Shown here: piece after piece, positions 8,367 to 16,410 of the stretch
Layout: each line of letters begins with the position of its first letter
Position numbering within the stretch: the first letter of the stretch is position 1
Program-made: the position numbers and the translations under genes
The notes under the pieces: model-generated
The model's input: only the letters and a program-made list of their open reading frames with translations
Databases searched by the model: none
What the model was told of the DNA's origin: nothing
DNA from: Akkermansia muciniphila
GTDB taxonomy: Bacteria; Pseudomonadota; Gammaproteobacteria; Burkholderiales; Burkholderiaceae_C
Direction: 5' to 3'
Length of the DNA: 64,000 nt
Assembly: GCA_943331105.2 (NCBI GenBank)
Contig: CALQKH020000009.1
Span: 1 to 64,000, forward strand

Positions 8367-9209
8367 ATGAATCCTTCCCTGAAAAACGATGGCGCCCAAA
8401 GCATCGCGCGAGCCGCCTTGCTGCTGCGAACCTTGTCCACTTTTGGCTCGCAAGGCGCGGCCCTCATGCAAATCAGCACCTTGACGCAATTGCCCAAAGC
8501 CACCGTGCACCGCATCCTGTCGGCCATGCTCGATGAGCACCTGGTCGAGCGCCCCTGGGGCACACGCCATTACCGGCTCGGCCCGGAGGTTTATGCCTTG
8601 GGGATGTCGGTGCTGGATGTGCACGACATCAAAAGCATTGCCCAGCCATCGTTTGAACGTTTAGCGCAATCCACGGGTGAAACCGTGTACCTGGGCATAC
8701 GCTGTGGCTACGATGCCGTATGCCTCGACAAGCGTCAAGGCCACCTGCCGCAAAACGCCGAAATTCTGCAGGTACACAACCGCTGGCCCATGGGTATCGG
8801 CTCTTTCAGTCTGGCCATTCTGTCGTTTTTGCCCGAGGATGAGACCGCCGACATCCTGGCCTTTAACCGCCTGCGCAGCGGCCAGGACAAGGCCTTCAGC
8901 AAAATGGCCAGCGGCATTCAAAAGACACGCAAAAACGGCTACGCCTTGACCAAAACCCGTTCCGGGCGTGGCATATCGGGCATTGCCGTGCCTGTTTTTG
9001 ACCGTCGTCGCTACCCGATTGCCTCCTTGTGCGCCGTGTCAACGCTCGAGCGCATGACGGGCAGCTACCTCAGCGACCTGGCCGCCACCCTGGCCCATGA
9101 GGCCAATATCATGTCGGCACAATATGAGTTGGCCCGCATGAACCCCACTCAGACCGAAACTTGGCGTACGGCCATCAAGGACCCGCAAAGCCTGCGCATC
9201 CCCTTTTGA
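8367..9209 (+). CDS. IclR family transcriptional regulator (first)
   Basis: A 280-residue regulator. The N-terminal winged helix-turn-helix covers roughly residues 15-75 (the ISTLTQLPKATVHRILSAML stretch is the recognition helix region). It is followed by the IclR effector-binding domain with FERLAQSTGETVYLGI, RWPMGIGSFSLAIL and the C-terminal GISGIAVPVFD segment. The ATG at 8367 is chosen over a longer frame beginning at 8166, which runs through the divergent promoter region. It lies between two catabolic gene sets that share a palindromic site, so it is the likely local regulator of both; the ligand is unknown. Confidence 0.9.
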   Translation: MNPSLKNDGAQSIARAALLLRTLSTFGSQGAALMQISTLTQLPKATVHRILSAMLDEHLVERPWGTRHYRLGPEVYALGMSVLDVHDIKSIAQPSFERLAQSTGETVYLGIRCGYDAVCLDKRQGHLPQNAEILQVHNRWPMGIGSFSLAILSFLPEDETADILAFNRLRSGQDKAFSKMASGIQKTRKNGYALTKTRSGRGISGIAVPVFDRRRYPIASLCAVSTLERMTGSYLSDLAATLAHEANIMSAQYELARMNPTQTETWRTAIKDPQSLRIPF

Positions 9210-9269
9210 GTACATGCGGCTTCTCCTTGGGCTGCAAGTCAGCCCAAGCATCCCCAGCACAGGTCAGCA

Positions 9270-9286
9270 ATTCCGCATGTCGGAAT
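9270..9286. promoter_or_regulatory. Predicted IclR operator, site 2
   Basis: The perfect inverted repeat ATTCCG-CATGT-CGGAAT extends by one more base pair on each side to 9269-9287. It ends 7 bases before the -35 hexamer of the predicted promoter at 9294-9322, a position typical for an activator site. It matches site 1 at 8289-8305 in sequence and spacing. Confidence 0.7.
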
Positions 9287-9293
9287 TTGGGGC

Positions 9294-9322
9294 TTGGTCA
9301 ATTCACTCCCCCCACCTAGAAT
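9294..9322 (+). promoter_or_regulatory. Predicted sigma-70 promoter of the TctC/LLM monooxygenase operon
   Basis: TTGGTC (9294-9299) and TAGAAT (9317-9322) are separated by 17 bases, 33 bases before the ATG of the receptor gene at 9356. A ribosome binding site (GATGGAGACC) follows. The weak -35 directly next to the palindrome fits activation by the IclR protein. Confidence 0.5.
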
Positions 9323-9355
9323 TCGCCCACGATAACCAACGATGGAGACCTGTGT

Positions 9356-10324
9356 ATGCAAAAGTTTGTCCGATTTCTCAAGTGGAGTGTGCTGGCCCCT
9401 TTGAGCCTGTGCGCAGGCATGGCCAGCGCGCAGGGCTTTCCCAACAAGCCGATCAAGATCGTGGTGCCCTTCGGGCCCGGCGGTTCGGGAGATATCACCG
9501 CTCGCGCCTTTGGCCAATACCTGGAAGCGCAGTTCAAACAAGGCGTCGTGATCGAGAACAGGGCGGGCGCCAACGGCATCTTGGGTACCGAGGCCGTCAA
9601 GAATGCGCCTGCCGACGGCTACACACTTTTGTTGACCACCAACACCACGCTGGCAGCGAACCTGAGCCTGTACAAAAAAGTCCCCTATGACCCTCTGAAA
9701 GACTTTGAACACCTGGGGCAGTTCGGCACAGCCGCATCGGTGGCCATGGTCAGCAAAGACTCGGGCATCCGCACAGCAGCCGATCTGACGGCTTACGCCA
9801 AAGCCAACCCCGGCAAGGTGTTTTTTGGCCACTACAACTCGGCCTCGCAAATGACCGCTGAAATGTTCAGGGTCAAAACCGGTGCGCCGATGACCGGCAT
9901 CCCCTACAAAAGCATCGGCTCGGCCCTGCAAGACTTTTACGGTGGCCAACTGCAGGTGCTGTTTCTGGAGTACCTGCCGGCCATGGCCCACATTGACAAC
10001 CCCAAAGCCACCGCCATTGGCGTGACCGGCGCCACCCGTTTCAAGCCATGGCCCAACGTTCCGGCCATTGGCGAAACCTACCCTGGCTATGAATTGGGCT
10101 TCTTCTTGGGGCTTGCGGCACCCGCTGGCACCCCGCCCGACGTGGTGCGCAGACTGGACGGGGCCATCGGCTCTGCCCTGAAAGATGAGGCATTTCTGGC
10201 GCGTTTGGCGCAATTGGGTCTGGAGCCTTCTCGGGTATCCAAGGCCGATTACCCTCGCTTCATCCAAAGTGAAATCACCCGCTGGTCACAGGTCATCAAG
10301 GACGCTGGCATCAAGCCCGAGTGA
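9356..10324 (+). CDS. TctC/Bug family solute receptor (second)
   Basis: A 322-residue periplasmic receptor. The signal peptide ends in CAGMASAQG, and the Bug hallmarks PNKPIKIVVPFGPGGSGDI, ENRAGANGILGTEAV and the IPYKSIGSALQDFYGGQL variant of the usual VPYKG segment follow. It heads the plus-strand set with the LLM monooxygenase (36 bases downstream) and the flavin reductase. It probably takes up the same compound, or a relative of it, as the receptor at 7150. No membrane components are nearby, so it must share TctAB from elsewhere or act otherwise. Confidence 0.9.
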   Translation: MQKFVRFLKWSVLAPLSLCAGMASAQGFPNKPIKIVVPFGPGGSGDITARAFGQYLEAQFKQGVVIENRAGANGILGTEAVKNAPADGYTLLLTTNTTLAANLSLYKKVPYDPLKDFEHLGQFGTAASVAMVSKDSGIRTAADLTAYAKANPGKVFFGHYNSASQMTAEMFRVKTGAPMTGIPYKSIGSALQDFYGGQLQVLFLEYLPAMAHIDNPKATAIGVTGATRFKPWPNVPAIGETYPGYELGFFLGLAAPAGTPPDVVRRLDGAIGSALKDEAFLARLAQLGLEPSRVSKADYPRFIQSEITRWSQVIKDAGIKPE

Positions 10325-10360
10325 GTCTTCATTTTCCAAAAATCAACGACAGGATCCATC

Positions 10361-11503
10361 ATGCGCTTAGGCTACTTCACCATGCCCCTGCACCCCTTCG
10401 AGCGGGACACCACAGAGACCTTGCATGAGGACAGGCAGACCATCATCCTGGCCGACAAGCTGGGGTTTTATGATGCGTTCGTGGGTGAACACCTCACTGA
10501 CAAAGCCGAAAACGTGACCAACAGCCTGTTGTTCCTGGCCACTTTGATCCCAGAAACCAAGACCATCAAACTGGGCAGCGGCACCTCCAACTTGTCGCAC
10601 TCGCACCCCACACTGCTGGCCTCACAGGCGGCCATGTTCGACCATCTGGCCAAGGGCCGTTTCATCTTCGGCATCAGCCCCGGGGCATTGGCATCCGATG
10701 CCGAAGCCTTGGGCATCCTCGATCAGGACCGCAACAAAATGTTTGCCGAGGCCATTGATGTGATCCTGGCCATTTGGGAGCGTGAGCCACCCTACAACAT
10801 CGATTTTCCAGACAACCGCTTCAAAGTCAGCACGCAAGTCACCTCTGTTCCCTCGATCGGTCGGGGCTACTTGATGAAACCTTTCCAAAGTCCCCGACCA
10901 GAAATTGTCGGCACGGTGGTGGCACCCCACTCCAAAGGCGTGATTGCCATGGGCAAGCGGAACTTCCACCCCATGTCGGCCAACTTCTTGATGGACCATT
11001 GGCTGGCCAGCCATTGGGACAATTACTGCGAAGGCAAGAACGCCGTCAATGAAGTGGCCAACCCTGCCGACTGGCGAGTGGCTCGCACCATTTTCGTGAG
11101 CGACGATGCCGCAACGGCCAATCGTTATGGCCGCGCAGACGCCAACAGCCCTTACCGTTATTACTACCGCCAGATGCTGACCAAGATGATGATGTCCAAG
11201 CGCCACGTCATCTTCAAAAAACACGCCGACGAGGATGACAGCCATGTCACGCTGGACCGCCTGCTCGATGAGTTGGTGATCACCGGCACCGTCAATGAGG
11301 TGACCGACAAAATTCTGGCTTTGCGTGAGAAGGCGGGCCCCTTTGGCGAAATCGTTTACGCGGGCATGGACTTGGTCGACCCCCAGTTGGGACGCCGTTC
11401 CATGGAATTGATGGCCAACGAAGTCATGCCCCGTGTCAATGAGGCGCTGGGCCTGGGCTCGGCCATCAACGTGGACGCACCCCTGGAAACTGCCGCGGCA
11501 TGA
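10361..11503 (+). CDS. LLM-class flavin-dependent monooxygenase
   Basis: A 380-residue bacterial-luciferase-like enzyme. The beginning MRLGYFTMPLHPF, EHLTDKAENVTNSLLFLATL and the LGSGTSNLSHSHPTLLASQA region match the TIM-barrel LLM family. Such enzymes use reduced FMN made by a partner reductase to oxygenate substrates (compare RutA, nitrilotriacetate and long-chain alkane monooxygenases). The flavin reductase gene overlaps its end by 4 bases (ATGA), so the two form a two-component system. With the amidase, hydrolase and deacetylase-like enzymes under the same predicted IclR control, an oxidative attack on an N-containing or cyclic acid is plausible but unproven. Confidence 0.87.
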   Translation: MRLGYFTMPLHPFERDTTETLHEDRQTIILADKLGFYDAFVGEHLTDKAENVTNSLLFLATLIPETKTIKLGSGTSNLSHSHPTLLASQAAMFDHLAKGRFIFGISPGALASDAEALGILDQDRNKMFAEAIDVILAIWEREPPYNIDFPDNRFKVSTQVTSVPSIGRGYLMKPFQSPRPEIVGTVVAPHSKGVIAMGKRNFHPMSANFLMDHWLASHWDNYCEGKNAVNEVANPADWRVARTIFVSDDAATANRYGRADANSPYRYYYRQMLTKMMMSKRHVIFKKHADEDDSHVTLDRLLDELVITGTVNEVTDKILALREKAGPFGEIVYAGMDLVDPQLGRRSMELMANEVMPRVNEALGLGSAINVDAPLETAAA

Positions 11504-12009
11504 CCCCTCAAGCTTTCAGACAGTTGATGCGCTTGCACCCGGCAGCGGTGAACATCATCGCCACTGGCCAAGCACCTCACCGCACAGGCATGACGGTTTC
11601 GGCCTTCATGTCGTTGGGCGTGGAGCCGCCCACCGTGGTGTGTGCCATCAACCGCAGCGCCTTCACCTACACCCACATGGCGGACAACCAGGTGTTCAGT
11701 GTCAACACGCTGGCGGTCGAGCACATCGATCTGGCCAAACTGTTTGCCGGCCAAGTCCCATTGTTTGGCGATGAGCGCTTTGATGCTCAGCAATGGGGCG
11801 AGTTTGATTCGGGTTCACCTTGCCTGCACGGTGCCGTCATGAGCCTCGAGTGCCGTTTGATTCGGCAGGTACAAGAGAGCACACACTGCCTCATGGTGGG
11901 CGAGGTCATCTCTGGCCGTTACAGGGACGCCGCCTTACCCTTGCTGTACCGCGATGGCCAATGGGTCACCACCAGCGATGACCTGATGATGGTGCCTCTT
12001 GAGCGTTGA
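11500..12009 (+). CDS. Flavin reductase family protein (partner of the LLM monooxygenase)
   Basis: A 169-residue FMN-binding split-barrel flavin reductase. It has the expected length and family segments: a MRLHPAAVNIIATG start, GMTVSAFMSLGVEPPTVVCA, VNTLAVEHIDLAKLFAG, and a final CLMVGEVISG strand. It supplies reduced flavin using NAD(P)H. The start codon overlaps the monooxygenase stop (ATGA), indicating translational coupling. It ends the operon; the next 350 bases contain only transposase debris. Confidence 0.87.
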   Translation: MTPQAFRQLMRLHPAAVNIIATGQAPHRTGMTVSAFMSLGVEPPTVVCAINRSAFTYTHMADNQVFSVNTLAVEHIDLAKLFAGQVPLFGDERFDAQQWGEFDSGSPCLHGAVMSLECRLIRQVQESTHCLMVGEVISGRYRDAALPLLYRDGQWVTTSDDLMMVPLER

Positions 12010-12103
12010 ACAACAGACTCTGGCAAGACCCACCATGTCGGACCTGAAGGTTCAACCACCGCTTTCAAGCACGTCCTGAGCGCGCCGCTCGCTGCGTTCA
12101 GGC

Positions 12104-12347
12104 TGCCGTGGCATCCAGACCTACTGTGTCGAGCCCCATTGCAACTGGCAGCGCGACAGCAACCAGACCTTCAACGGACTGCTACACGAAGACATTTCCA
12201 AGAAGCGTCAACCTAGGAGATGTCACCGAAGAGGCGTGGACACGGATCGAAAACAGCTGGAACCACCGGCCCAGAAAGCCGCTCGGATTCAAGACACCCT
12301 ACGAGGGGTTTCACCCCTCATTAAACCGTGTAGCACTTCGCCCTTGA
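12104..12347 (+). pseudogene. IS30-family transposase remnant (C-terminal end, frameshifted)
   Basis: In one frame from about 12104 the translation includes GIQTYCVEPHCNWQRDSNQT and FNGLL; in the next frame to the stop at 12347 it reads VTEEAWTRIENSWNHRPRKP, LGFKTPYEGF. These two blocks are in the order found at the C-terminus of IS30-type transposases (WQRGSNENTNGLLR ... NNRPRKTLGFKTPYEVF), with a frameshift between them around 12200. The N-terminal helix-turn-helix and most of the DDE core are missing, and no clear terminal inverted repeats are seen. The stretch 12010-12103 before it holds a GC-rich imperfect hairpin (12075-12102) and nothing else recognisable. The debris lies at the border between two catabolic modules. 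Confidence 0.75.
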
Positions 12348-12365
12348 TTCGCCATGCTCCCAGCA

Positions 12366-13544
12366 TCAAATGGGGTTGCGTTCCACCAGTTGCCGGGCGA
12401 TGATAATGCGCTGCATTTCGTTGGTGCCTTCGCCGATGCACATCAGGGGCGCATCGCGCAACAGGCGCTCGATCGGATATTCCTTAGAGTAGCCATAGGC
12501 GCCATGAATACGCATCGCTTCCATGGCATTTTCTAGGCCAGCTTCGGATGCGAAGTATTTCGCCATGCCGGCCTCCATATCGCAGCGCCGGCCTGCATCG
12601 TAGGCCTGCGCCGCAGCCTCGACGAGCAAACGCGAGGCTTCCACGCGCGTAGCCATCTCTCCTAGCTTTAGCTGGATCGCCTGATGCTGGGCGATCGGCT
12701 TGCCGAAGGTCTTGCGCATTTGGGCATACTTGACGGATTCGTCCAGCGCAGCCTTGGCGATGCCGGCGCCGCGTGCAGCAACGTTGATTCGACCGAGCTC
12801 GAGCCCACCTACTGCGCAGTAAAAACCATCGCCCTCGGCTGCAATCAAGTTGTTGGCCGGCACCCGATAGTTATCGAACACCAATTCGGCCGAGTCGATG
12901 CCCTTGTACCCCAACTTCTCGAGCTTGCGCGAAACCGTAAAACCCGGCCCTTTCTCCATGATGAACATCGAAAGGCCGCGACGCGCCGGTTCCGCGGCCG
13001 CATCCGTCTTGACCAGCACCGCAAAGCAGTTTCCCTCGATGCCATTGGAAATCCAGGTTTTGGTGCCATTGATCACATAGTGATCGCCGTCCCTTACTGC
13101 ACGGGTTCGAATGCCCGCCAGATCTGTACCGGCATCAGGCTCGGTCAAGCCGATGCCACCGCGCAATTCACCTGTGGCCATGCGTGGCAGCAATCGCCGC
13201 TTTTGATCTGGCGTGCCGTACTTTTCGACCAGCATGGCCATCATCAGATGCGAATTGAAAATCCCGGTCAGTGACATCCAGACCGTGGAAATCTGCATCA
13301 CGATCTTGGCGTAAGTTGACGACGACAGACCAAGGCCGCCCCATTCGGGATCCAGTACCGCACCAAAGAGGCCCATTGCCTTCATGTCCTTGACCATTTC
13401 ATGCGGGTAAATGTCGTCATGCTCCAGTTTCATGACTTGCGGTCGGACTACCTTGTCTAGCCAGCGTTCGATGGCATCGAGCAAGGCCGCCTCTTCAACA
13501 GGATCAGTGTGGCGCATTGGACGTTGTACGGTGGGCAGTGCCAT
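12366..13544 (-). CDS. Acyl-CoA dehydrogenase of the itaconate-type cluster
   Basis: A 392-residue FAD acyl-CoA dehydrogenase. It shows the GGIGLTEPDAGTDLAGIRTR flavin/substrate loop, WISNGIEGN, the FGKPIAQHQAIQLKLGEM helix and the C-terminal catalytic base motif IGEGTNEMQR. The length is normal. An acyl-CoA dehydrogenase also belongs to the Pseudomonas aeruginosa itaconate locus, where its role is not settled. It is the last gene of a short minus-strand unit after the MaoC hydratase (106 bases between), transcribed away from the GntR regulator. Confidence 0.9.
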   Translation of the reverse strand: MALPTVQRPMRHTDPVEEAALLDAIERWLDKVVRPQVMKLEHDDIYPHEMVKDMKAMGLFGAVLDPEWGGLGLSSSTYAKIVMQISTVWMSLTGIFNSHLMMAMLVEKYGTPDQKRRLLPRMATGELRGGIGLTEPDAGTDLAGIRTRAVRDGDHYVINGTKTWISNGIEGNCFAVLVKTDAAAEPARRGLSMFIMEKGPGFTVSRKLEKLGYKGIDSAELVFDNYRVPANNLIAAEGDGFYCAVGGLELGRINVAARGAGIAKAALDESVKYAQMRKTFGKPIAQHQAIQLKLGEMATRVEASRLLVEAAAQAYDAGRRCDMEAGMAKYFASEAGLENAMEAMRIHGAYGYSKEYPIERLLRDAPLMCIGEGTNEMQRIIIARQLVERNPI

Positions 13545-13650
13545 GTGAGTGTTCCTTGGTGTCGTTTGGATTGAATGGTCTAAAGCGAAAGGGCGTCAAA
13601 AAACTTAAGTTGGGGAGTGAAGACAGCAAGGTCAACTGATCCCCTATTTT

Positions 13651-14169
13651 TTAATAATTTGCACGTTCCTCGACGTCATTGCCGCGCTTCATGATCAGCA
13701 TGGTGCGGCTGAATTCGCAAACCTTGACGTTGTTCTGGTTCAAGCCGATGGTCTTGACTGAAACCAAACCAGCGTTAGGCCGGCTTTTCGATTCACGCTT
13801 GTCGAGCACTTCAGATTCGGCATACAGCGTGTCATCCGCAAACAAGGGGTGGGTCAGCTTGATTGCATCCCAACCGAGATTGGCGATGGCCTTCTGGCTC
13901 ACGTCAGTGACACTCATGCCGACCATCAACGCGACCGTCAAGGGGCTGCAAATGATGCAGCGTCCGAATTCGCTGTGCTTGGCATATTCTTCGTCAAAGT
14001 GCATCGGATGCGTGTTCATCGTCATCAACGTGAACTGTATGTTGTCGTACTGCGTGATGGTGCGTCCGGGACGATGCTGATAAATATCGCCCACATGAAA
14101 GTCTTCAAAATAACGACCGAAGCTTTCCCTGTAGATGCGCTCACCGACTTGCTTGACTTGACCGGACAT
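13651..14169 (-). CDS. MaoC-like hydratase, probable itaconyl-CoA/mesaconyl-CoA hydratase type
   Basis: A 172-residue hot-dog-fold hydratase. The (R)-hydratase region reads MTMNTHPMHFDEEYA, placing Asn52 where many R-specific hydratases have the catalytic Asp and keeping His57. The start at 14169 has a GGAG ribosome binding site 9 bases upstream; the longer frame to 14313 crosses the regulatory region. Given the CaiB transferase and CitE-like lyase in the same cluster, it may hydrate itaconyl-CoA or mesaconyl-CoA to citramalyl-CoA. It is divergent from the GntR gene, with a TTGT-N4-ACAA palindrome 33 bases before its start. Confidence 0.8.
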   Translation of the reverse strand: MSGQVKQVGERIYRESFGRYFEDFHVGDIYQHRPGRTITQYDNIQFTLMTMNTHPMHFDEEYAKHSEFGRCIICSPLTVALMVGMSVTDVSQKAIANLGWDAIKLTHPLFADDTLYAESEVLDKRESKSRPNAGLVSVKTIGLNQNNVKVCEFSRTMLIMKRGNDVEERANY

Positions 14170-14201
14170 AATTGGTTTCTCCGTTTTGTTGGATGCGTCA
14201 A

Positions 14202-14213
14202 TTGTACGGACAA
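14202..14213. promoter_or_regulatory. Predicted GntR/HutC-type operator, site 1
   Basis: The sequence TTGTACGGACAA is an inverted repeat with TTGT/ACAA arms, between the MaoC gene and the GntR gene. A TACAAT -10-like hexamer on the minus strand overlaps it, so binding would block transcription of the hydratase/dehydrogenase unit. The same pattern occurs at 15306-15317. HutC-subfamily regulators typically bind similar GTNTAGAC-like palindromes. Confidence 0.6.
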
Positions 14214-14316
14214 AACCAAAAAAGAATAGCGGATGGTTTTTTCGAAATAGGAAATCAAGCCATACTTGCAACAAGTGGATGCTTCTGGTAACAGTGCGCC
14301 ATCTAGGAATCACCGA

Positions 14317-15201
14317 ATGAAGACCACCAGTACCACGCCGGTCCAGAAAATTTCAAAAGCCGGAAAACCCCCGAGTGCCGCAAAAATTACGAAAAGCGAT
14401 GCATCCGCAGTCAAAGTGAACGCAAAGGGGAGATTGCCCAAAGATGCTCAAGCGAAGGCGCTCAAGACACGCCCCACGGCCAATGAGGGAACGCCACGCT
14501 ACCTGCAAATCGCGCATGCTTTACGCGAGGCAATTGCCAGCGGTCGCTACCCTGTGGGCGCGCAAATGCCGACTGAGCACGAGTTATGCGAGCAGCTCAA
14601 TGTATCGCGCTTCACAATACGCGAGGCCATCCGCGTTCTATCCACCGCAGGTTTGGTGCATCGTAAGCCGCGTGCCGGCACGGTGGTCGCGGCGCTACCC
14701 GATGACACCCGCTACACCCAGGGCATCTACTCCTTGCGCGATCTGTTTCAGTACGCCGAGACGACTGATTTCAAATACGTTTACATCGGGCGGATCGCAT
14801 TGTCCAAGACTCTGGCGGGGCGCGTGTCAGCCCCTACCGGAGAAGAATGGATTTACGCCATAGCGATACGTTATGAGATCAACGGCGAGCGCCCTTTCGG
14901 CATAACACGCCTTTACCTGAACCCTATGCTGGAAGGCATAGAAAACGCCCTTCGCAGCAACCGTGGTCCGGTGTATGCGCTCATCGAGCGCGATTACAGC
15001 ATGCGCATCGATCGGGTCGAACAGGCCATCATTGGAATCATCCTTGACGAACACGATGCAGCCAATCTCGGGGTACCGGCAGGTACGCCTGGCTTGTCCA
15101 TCACTCGCAGCTATTTCGACACCAGCGGCCGATTGATCGAGCTTACCGACAACATCCATCCAGCCGATCGATTTACCTACCGAATGGTCTTAAGCCGTTA
15201 G
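14317..15201 (+). CDS. GntR family regulator, HutC subfamily (UTRA domain)
   Basis: A 294-residue regulator. The first ~60 residues are a Lys/Ala/Ser-rich, probably disordered tail. Then comes the GntR winged helix (YLQIAHALREAIASG, MPTEHELCEQLNVSRFTIRE) and a C-terminal UTRA ligand-binding domain (EEWIYAIAIRYEINGERPFG, LSITRSYFDTSGRLIELTDN). The start at the ATG 14317 is preferred over a TTG at 14266. It stands between the two arms of the itaconate-type cluster, and matching palindromes precede both arms, so it is probably their repressor, relieved by a pathway acid or its CoA ester. Confidence 0.9.
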   Translation: MKTTSTTPVQKISKAGKPPSAAKITKSDASAVKVNAKGRLPKDAQAKALKTRPTANEGTPRYLQIAHALREAIASGRYPVGAQMPTEHELCEQLNVSRFTIREAIRVLSTAGLVHRKPRAGTVVAALPDDTRYTQGIYSLRDLFQYAETTDFKYVYIGRIALSKTLAGRVSAPTGEEWIYAIAIRYEINGERPFGITRLYLNPMLEGIENALRSNRGPVYALIERDYSMRIDRVEQAIIGIILDEHDAANLGVPAGTPGLSITRSYFDTSGRLIELTDNIHPADRFTYRMVLSR

Positions 15202-15278
15202 ACGCAGCCATCTTTGTCAACCTGATCTGGCCGGACAAAGCTGGAATCACCTTTAAACGACACGCCTTGAAACGACTG

Positions 15279-15307
15279 TTGACAGGCGAATTTCTTGGTC
15301 ATATATT
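15279..15307 (+). promoter_or_regulatory. Strong sigma-70 promoter before the TctC/MmgE/CaiB/CitE operon
   Basis: TTGACA (15279-15284) is a perfect -35 element and TATATT (15302-15307) a near-perfect -10 element, with the optimal spacing of 17 bases. The GntR-type operator begins inside the -10 hexamer, the classic layout for repression. The receptor start codon is about 65 bases downstream. Confidence 0.75.
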
Positions 15308-15317
15308 GTCCAGACAA
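15306..15317. promoter_or_regulatory. Predicted GntR/HutC-type operator, site 2
   Basis: The sequence TTGTCCAGACAA has TTGTC/GACAA arms around a 2-base centre, overlapping the end of the -10 element and the expected transcription start of the promoter at 15279-15307. It agrees with site 1 (14202-14213) at 10 of 12 positions, giving the shared pattern TTGTNCNGACAA. Confidence 0.65.
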
Positions 15318-15372
15318 ATCGAAAGGCATTGAAAGACGCCTCAAGGTTTCAACAAACATAGGAGACCACGCA

Positions 15373-16365
15373 ATGAAACTGCTTCACACTTTCTCCGTCA
15401 CCATACTTGCCCTTTTTCTCGGCGCCGTGCTACCGGCTGCCCATGCCCAGTCCAACTCCGCGCAAGATTACCCCAATAAGCCTGTACGGATTCTGCTCGG
15501 CTTCCCCCCTGGCCAGGCCACCGATGTGCTGGCGCGTGCTGTAGCAGTCGAACTGACCAAGAATCTTGGTCACCAATTTTTTGTAGACAATCGGCCCGGC
15601 GCTGCCGGCATCATCGCCACCGAAATGGCCATCAAAGCAGAGCCGGATGGCTATACATTGCTGGCCACATCCAGTGGCCCGCTGGCAGTCAACCCCGCGC
15701 TTTACACCAAGTTGCCTTACAACGTTTCGCGCGATTTGGCCATGGTGTCCGGTCTCGGCATCGTGCCGTATGCGGTCGTGGTCAACACCAAGTCACCGAT
15801 CAAGGATATCGGGGGACTGATTGAAGCTGCTAAAGCCAATCCGGGCAAGTTGAATTACGGTTCGGGCGGCAGCGGTGTGACCAACCACCTTGCTACTGAG
15901 AGTTTCAAGATCGCAGCAGGCATCAACATGCAGCATGTACCCTACAAAGGCGGGCCGGCTGCAATCAGCGACTTGATTGGCGGTCAGATCGACGTCATGT
16001 TCGAAACCCTCGCGGGAACCATTTCTTTAATCAAAGACAATCGCCTGCGGCCGATTGCGGTTTCGAGCATTGCGCGCACCGGGGTTCTGCCAGATGTCCC
16101 TACCATTTCGGAAAGCGGTGTCAGCGGTTTTTCGGCCGTGCCGTGGGTGGCCATGGCGGCACCGGCAAAAGTGCCGCGCGCCATCATCGAAAAACTCAAT
16201 TCCGAGATCAACAAAATTCTCAATTCAGCTGAAATCCGTACCCGCTTTCAGTCACTGGGAACCGAACCGATGGTCATGTCACCGGATCAGTTGACTGAAT
16301 ATCTGAAAGCAGAAACCACCAAGTGGGCTGTGGCGGTCAAGGCATCGGGCGCCAAGGTCGATTGA
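15373..16365 (+). CDS. TctC/Bug family solute receptor (third)
   Basis: A 330-residue receptor. The signal peptide ends near PAAHAQS. The Bug segments are YPNKPVRILLGFPPGQATDV (note PPGQAT instead of the usual PGGxxD), DNRPGAAGIIATEMAI and MQHVPYKGGPAAISDLIGGQ. The ATG at 15373 follows a GGAGA ribosome binding site; the upstream in-frame region is the promoter. It heads the plus-strand operon with MmgE/PrpD, CoA-transferase and CitE-like lyase genes, replacing the TRAP transporter that accompanies the itaconate genes in Pseudomonas aeruginosa. It is therefore a candidate C5-dicarboxylate receptor. Confidence 0.9.
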   Translation: MKLLHTFSVTILALFLGAVLPAAHAQSNSAQDYPNKPVRILLGFPPGQATDVLARAVAVELTKNLGHQFFVDNRPGAAGIIATEMAIKAEPDGYTLLATSSGPLAVNPALYTKLPYNVSRDLAMVSGLGIVPYAVVVNTKSPIKDIGGLIEAAKANPGKLNYGSGGSGVTNHLATESFKIAAGINMQHVPYKGGPAAISDLIGGQIDVMFETLAGTISLIKDNRLRPIAVSSIARTGVLPDVPTISESGVSGFSAVPWVAMAAPAKVPRAIIEKLNSEINKILNSAEIRTRFQSLGTEPMVMSPDQLTEYLKAETTKWAVAVKASGAKVD

Positions 16366-16410
16366 GGTTAAAGAAGTGCGACAGGAACTGGAACAGGAAC
16401 AGGATCTTTT

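Noticed and set aside
12075-12102. Imperfect hairpin CCTGAGCGC/GCGTTCAGG as terminator or IS end
   Set aside because: It has a mismatch, no T-tract, and no matching second copy was found, so neither role can be supported.
12108-12347. A possible 79-residue gene
   Set aside because: Only its second half resembles a protein (IS30 transposase C-terminus), and the preceding part of the transposase is in another frame; treated as a pseudogene.
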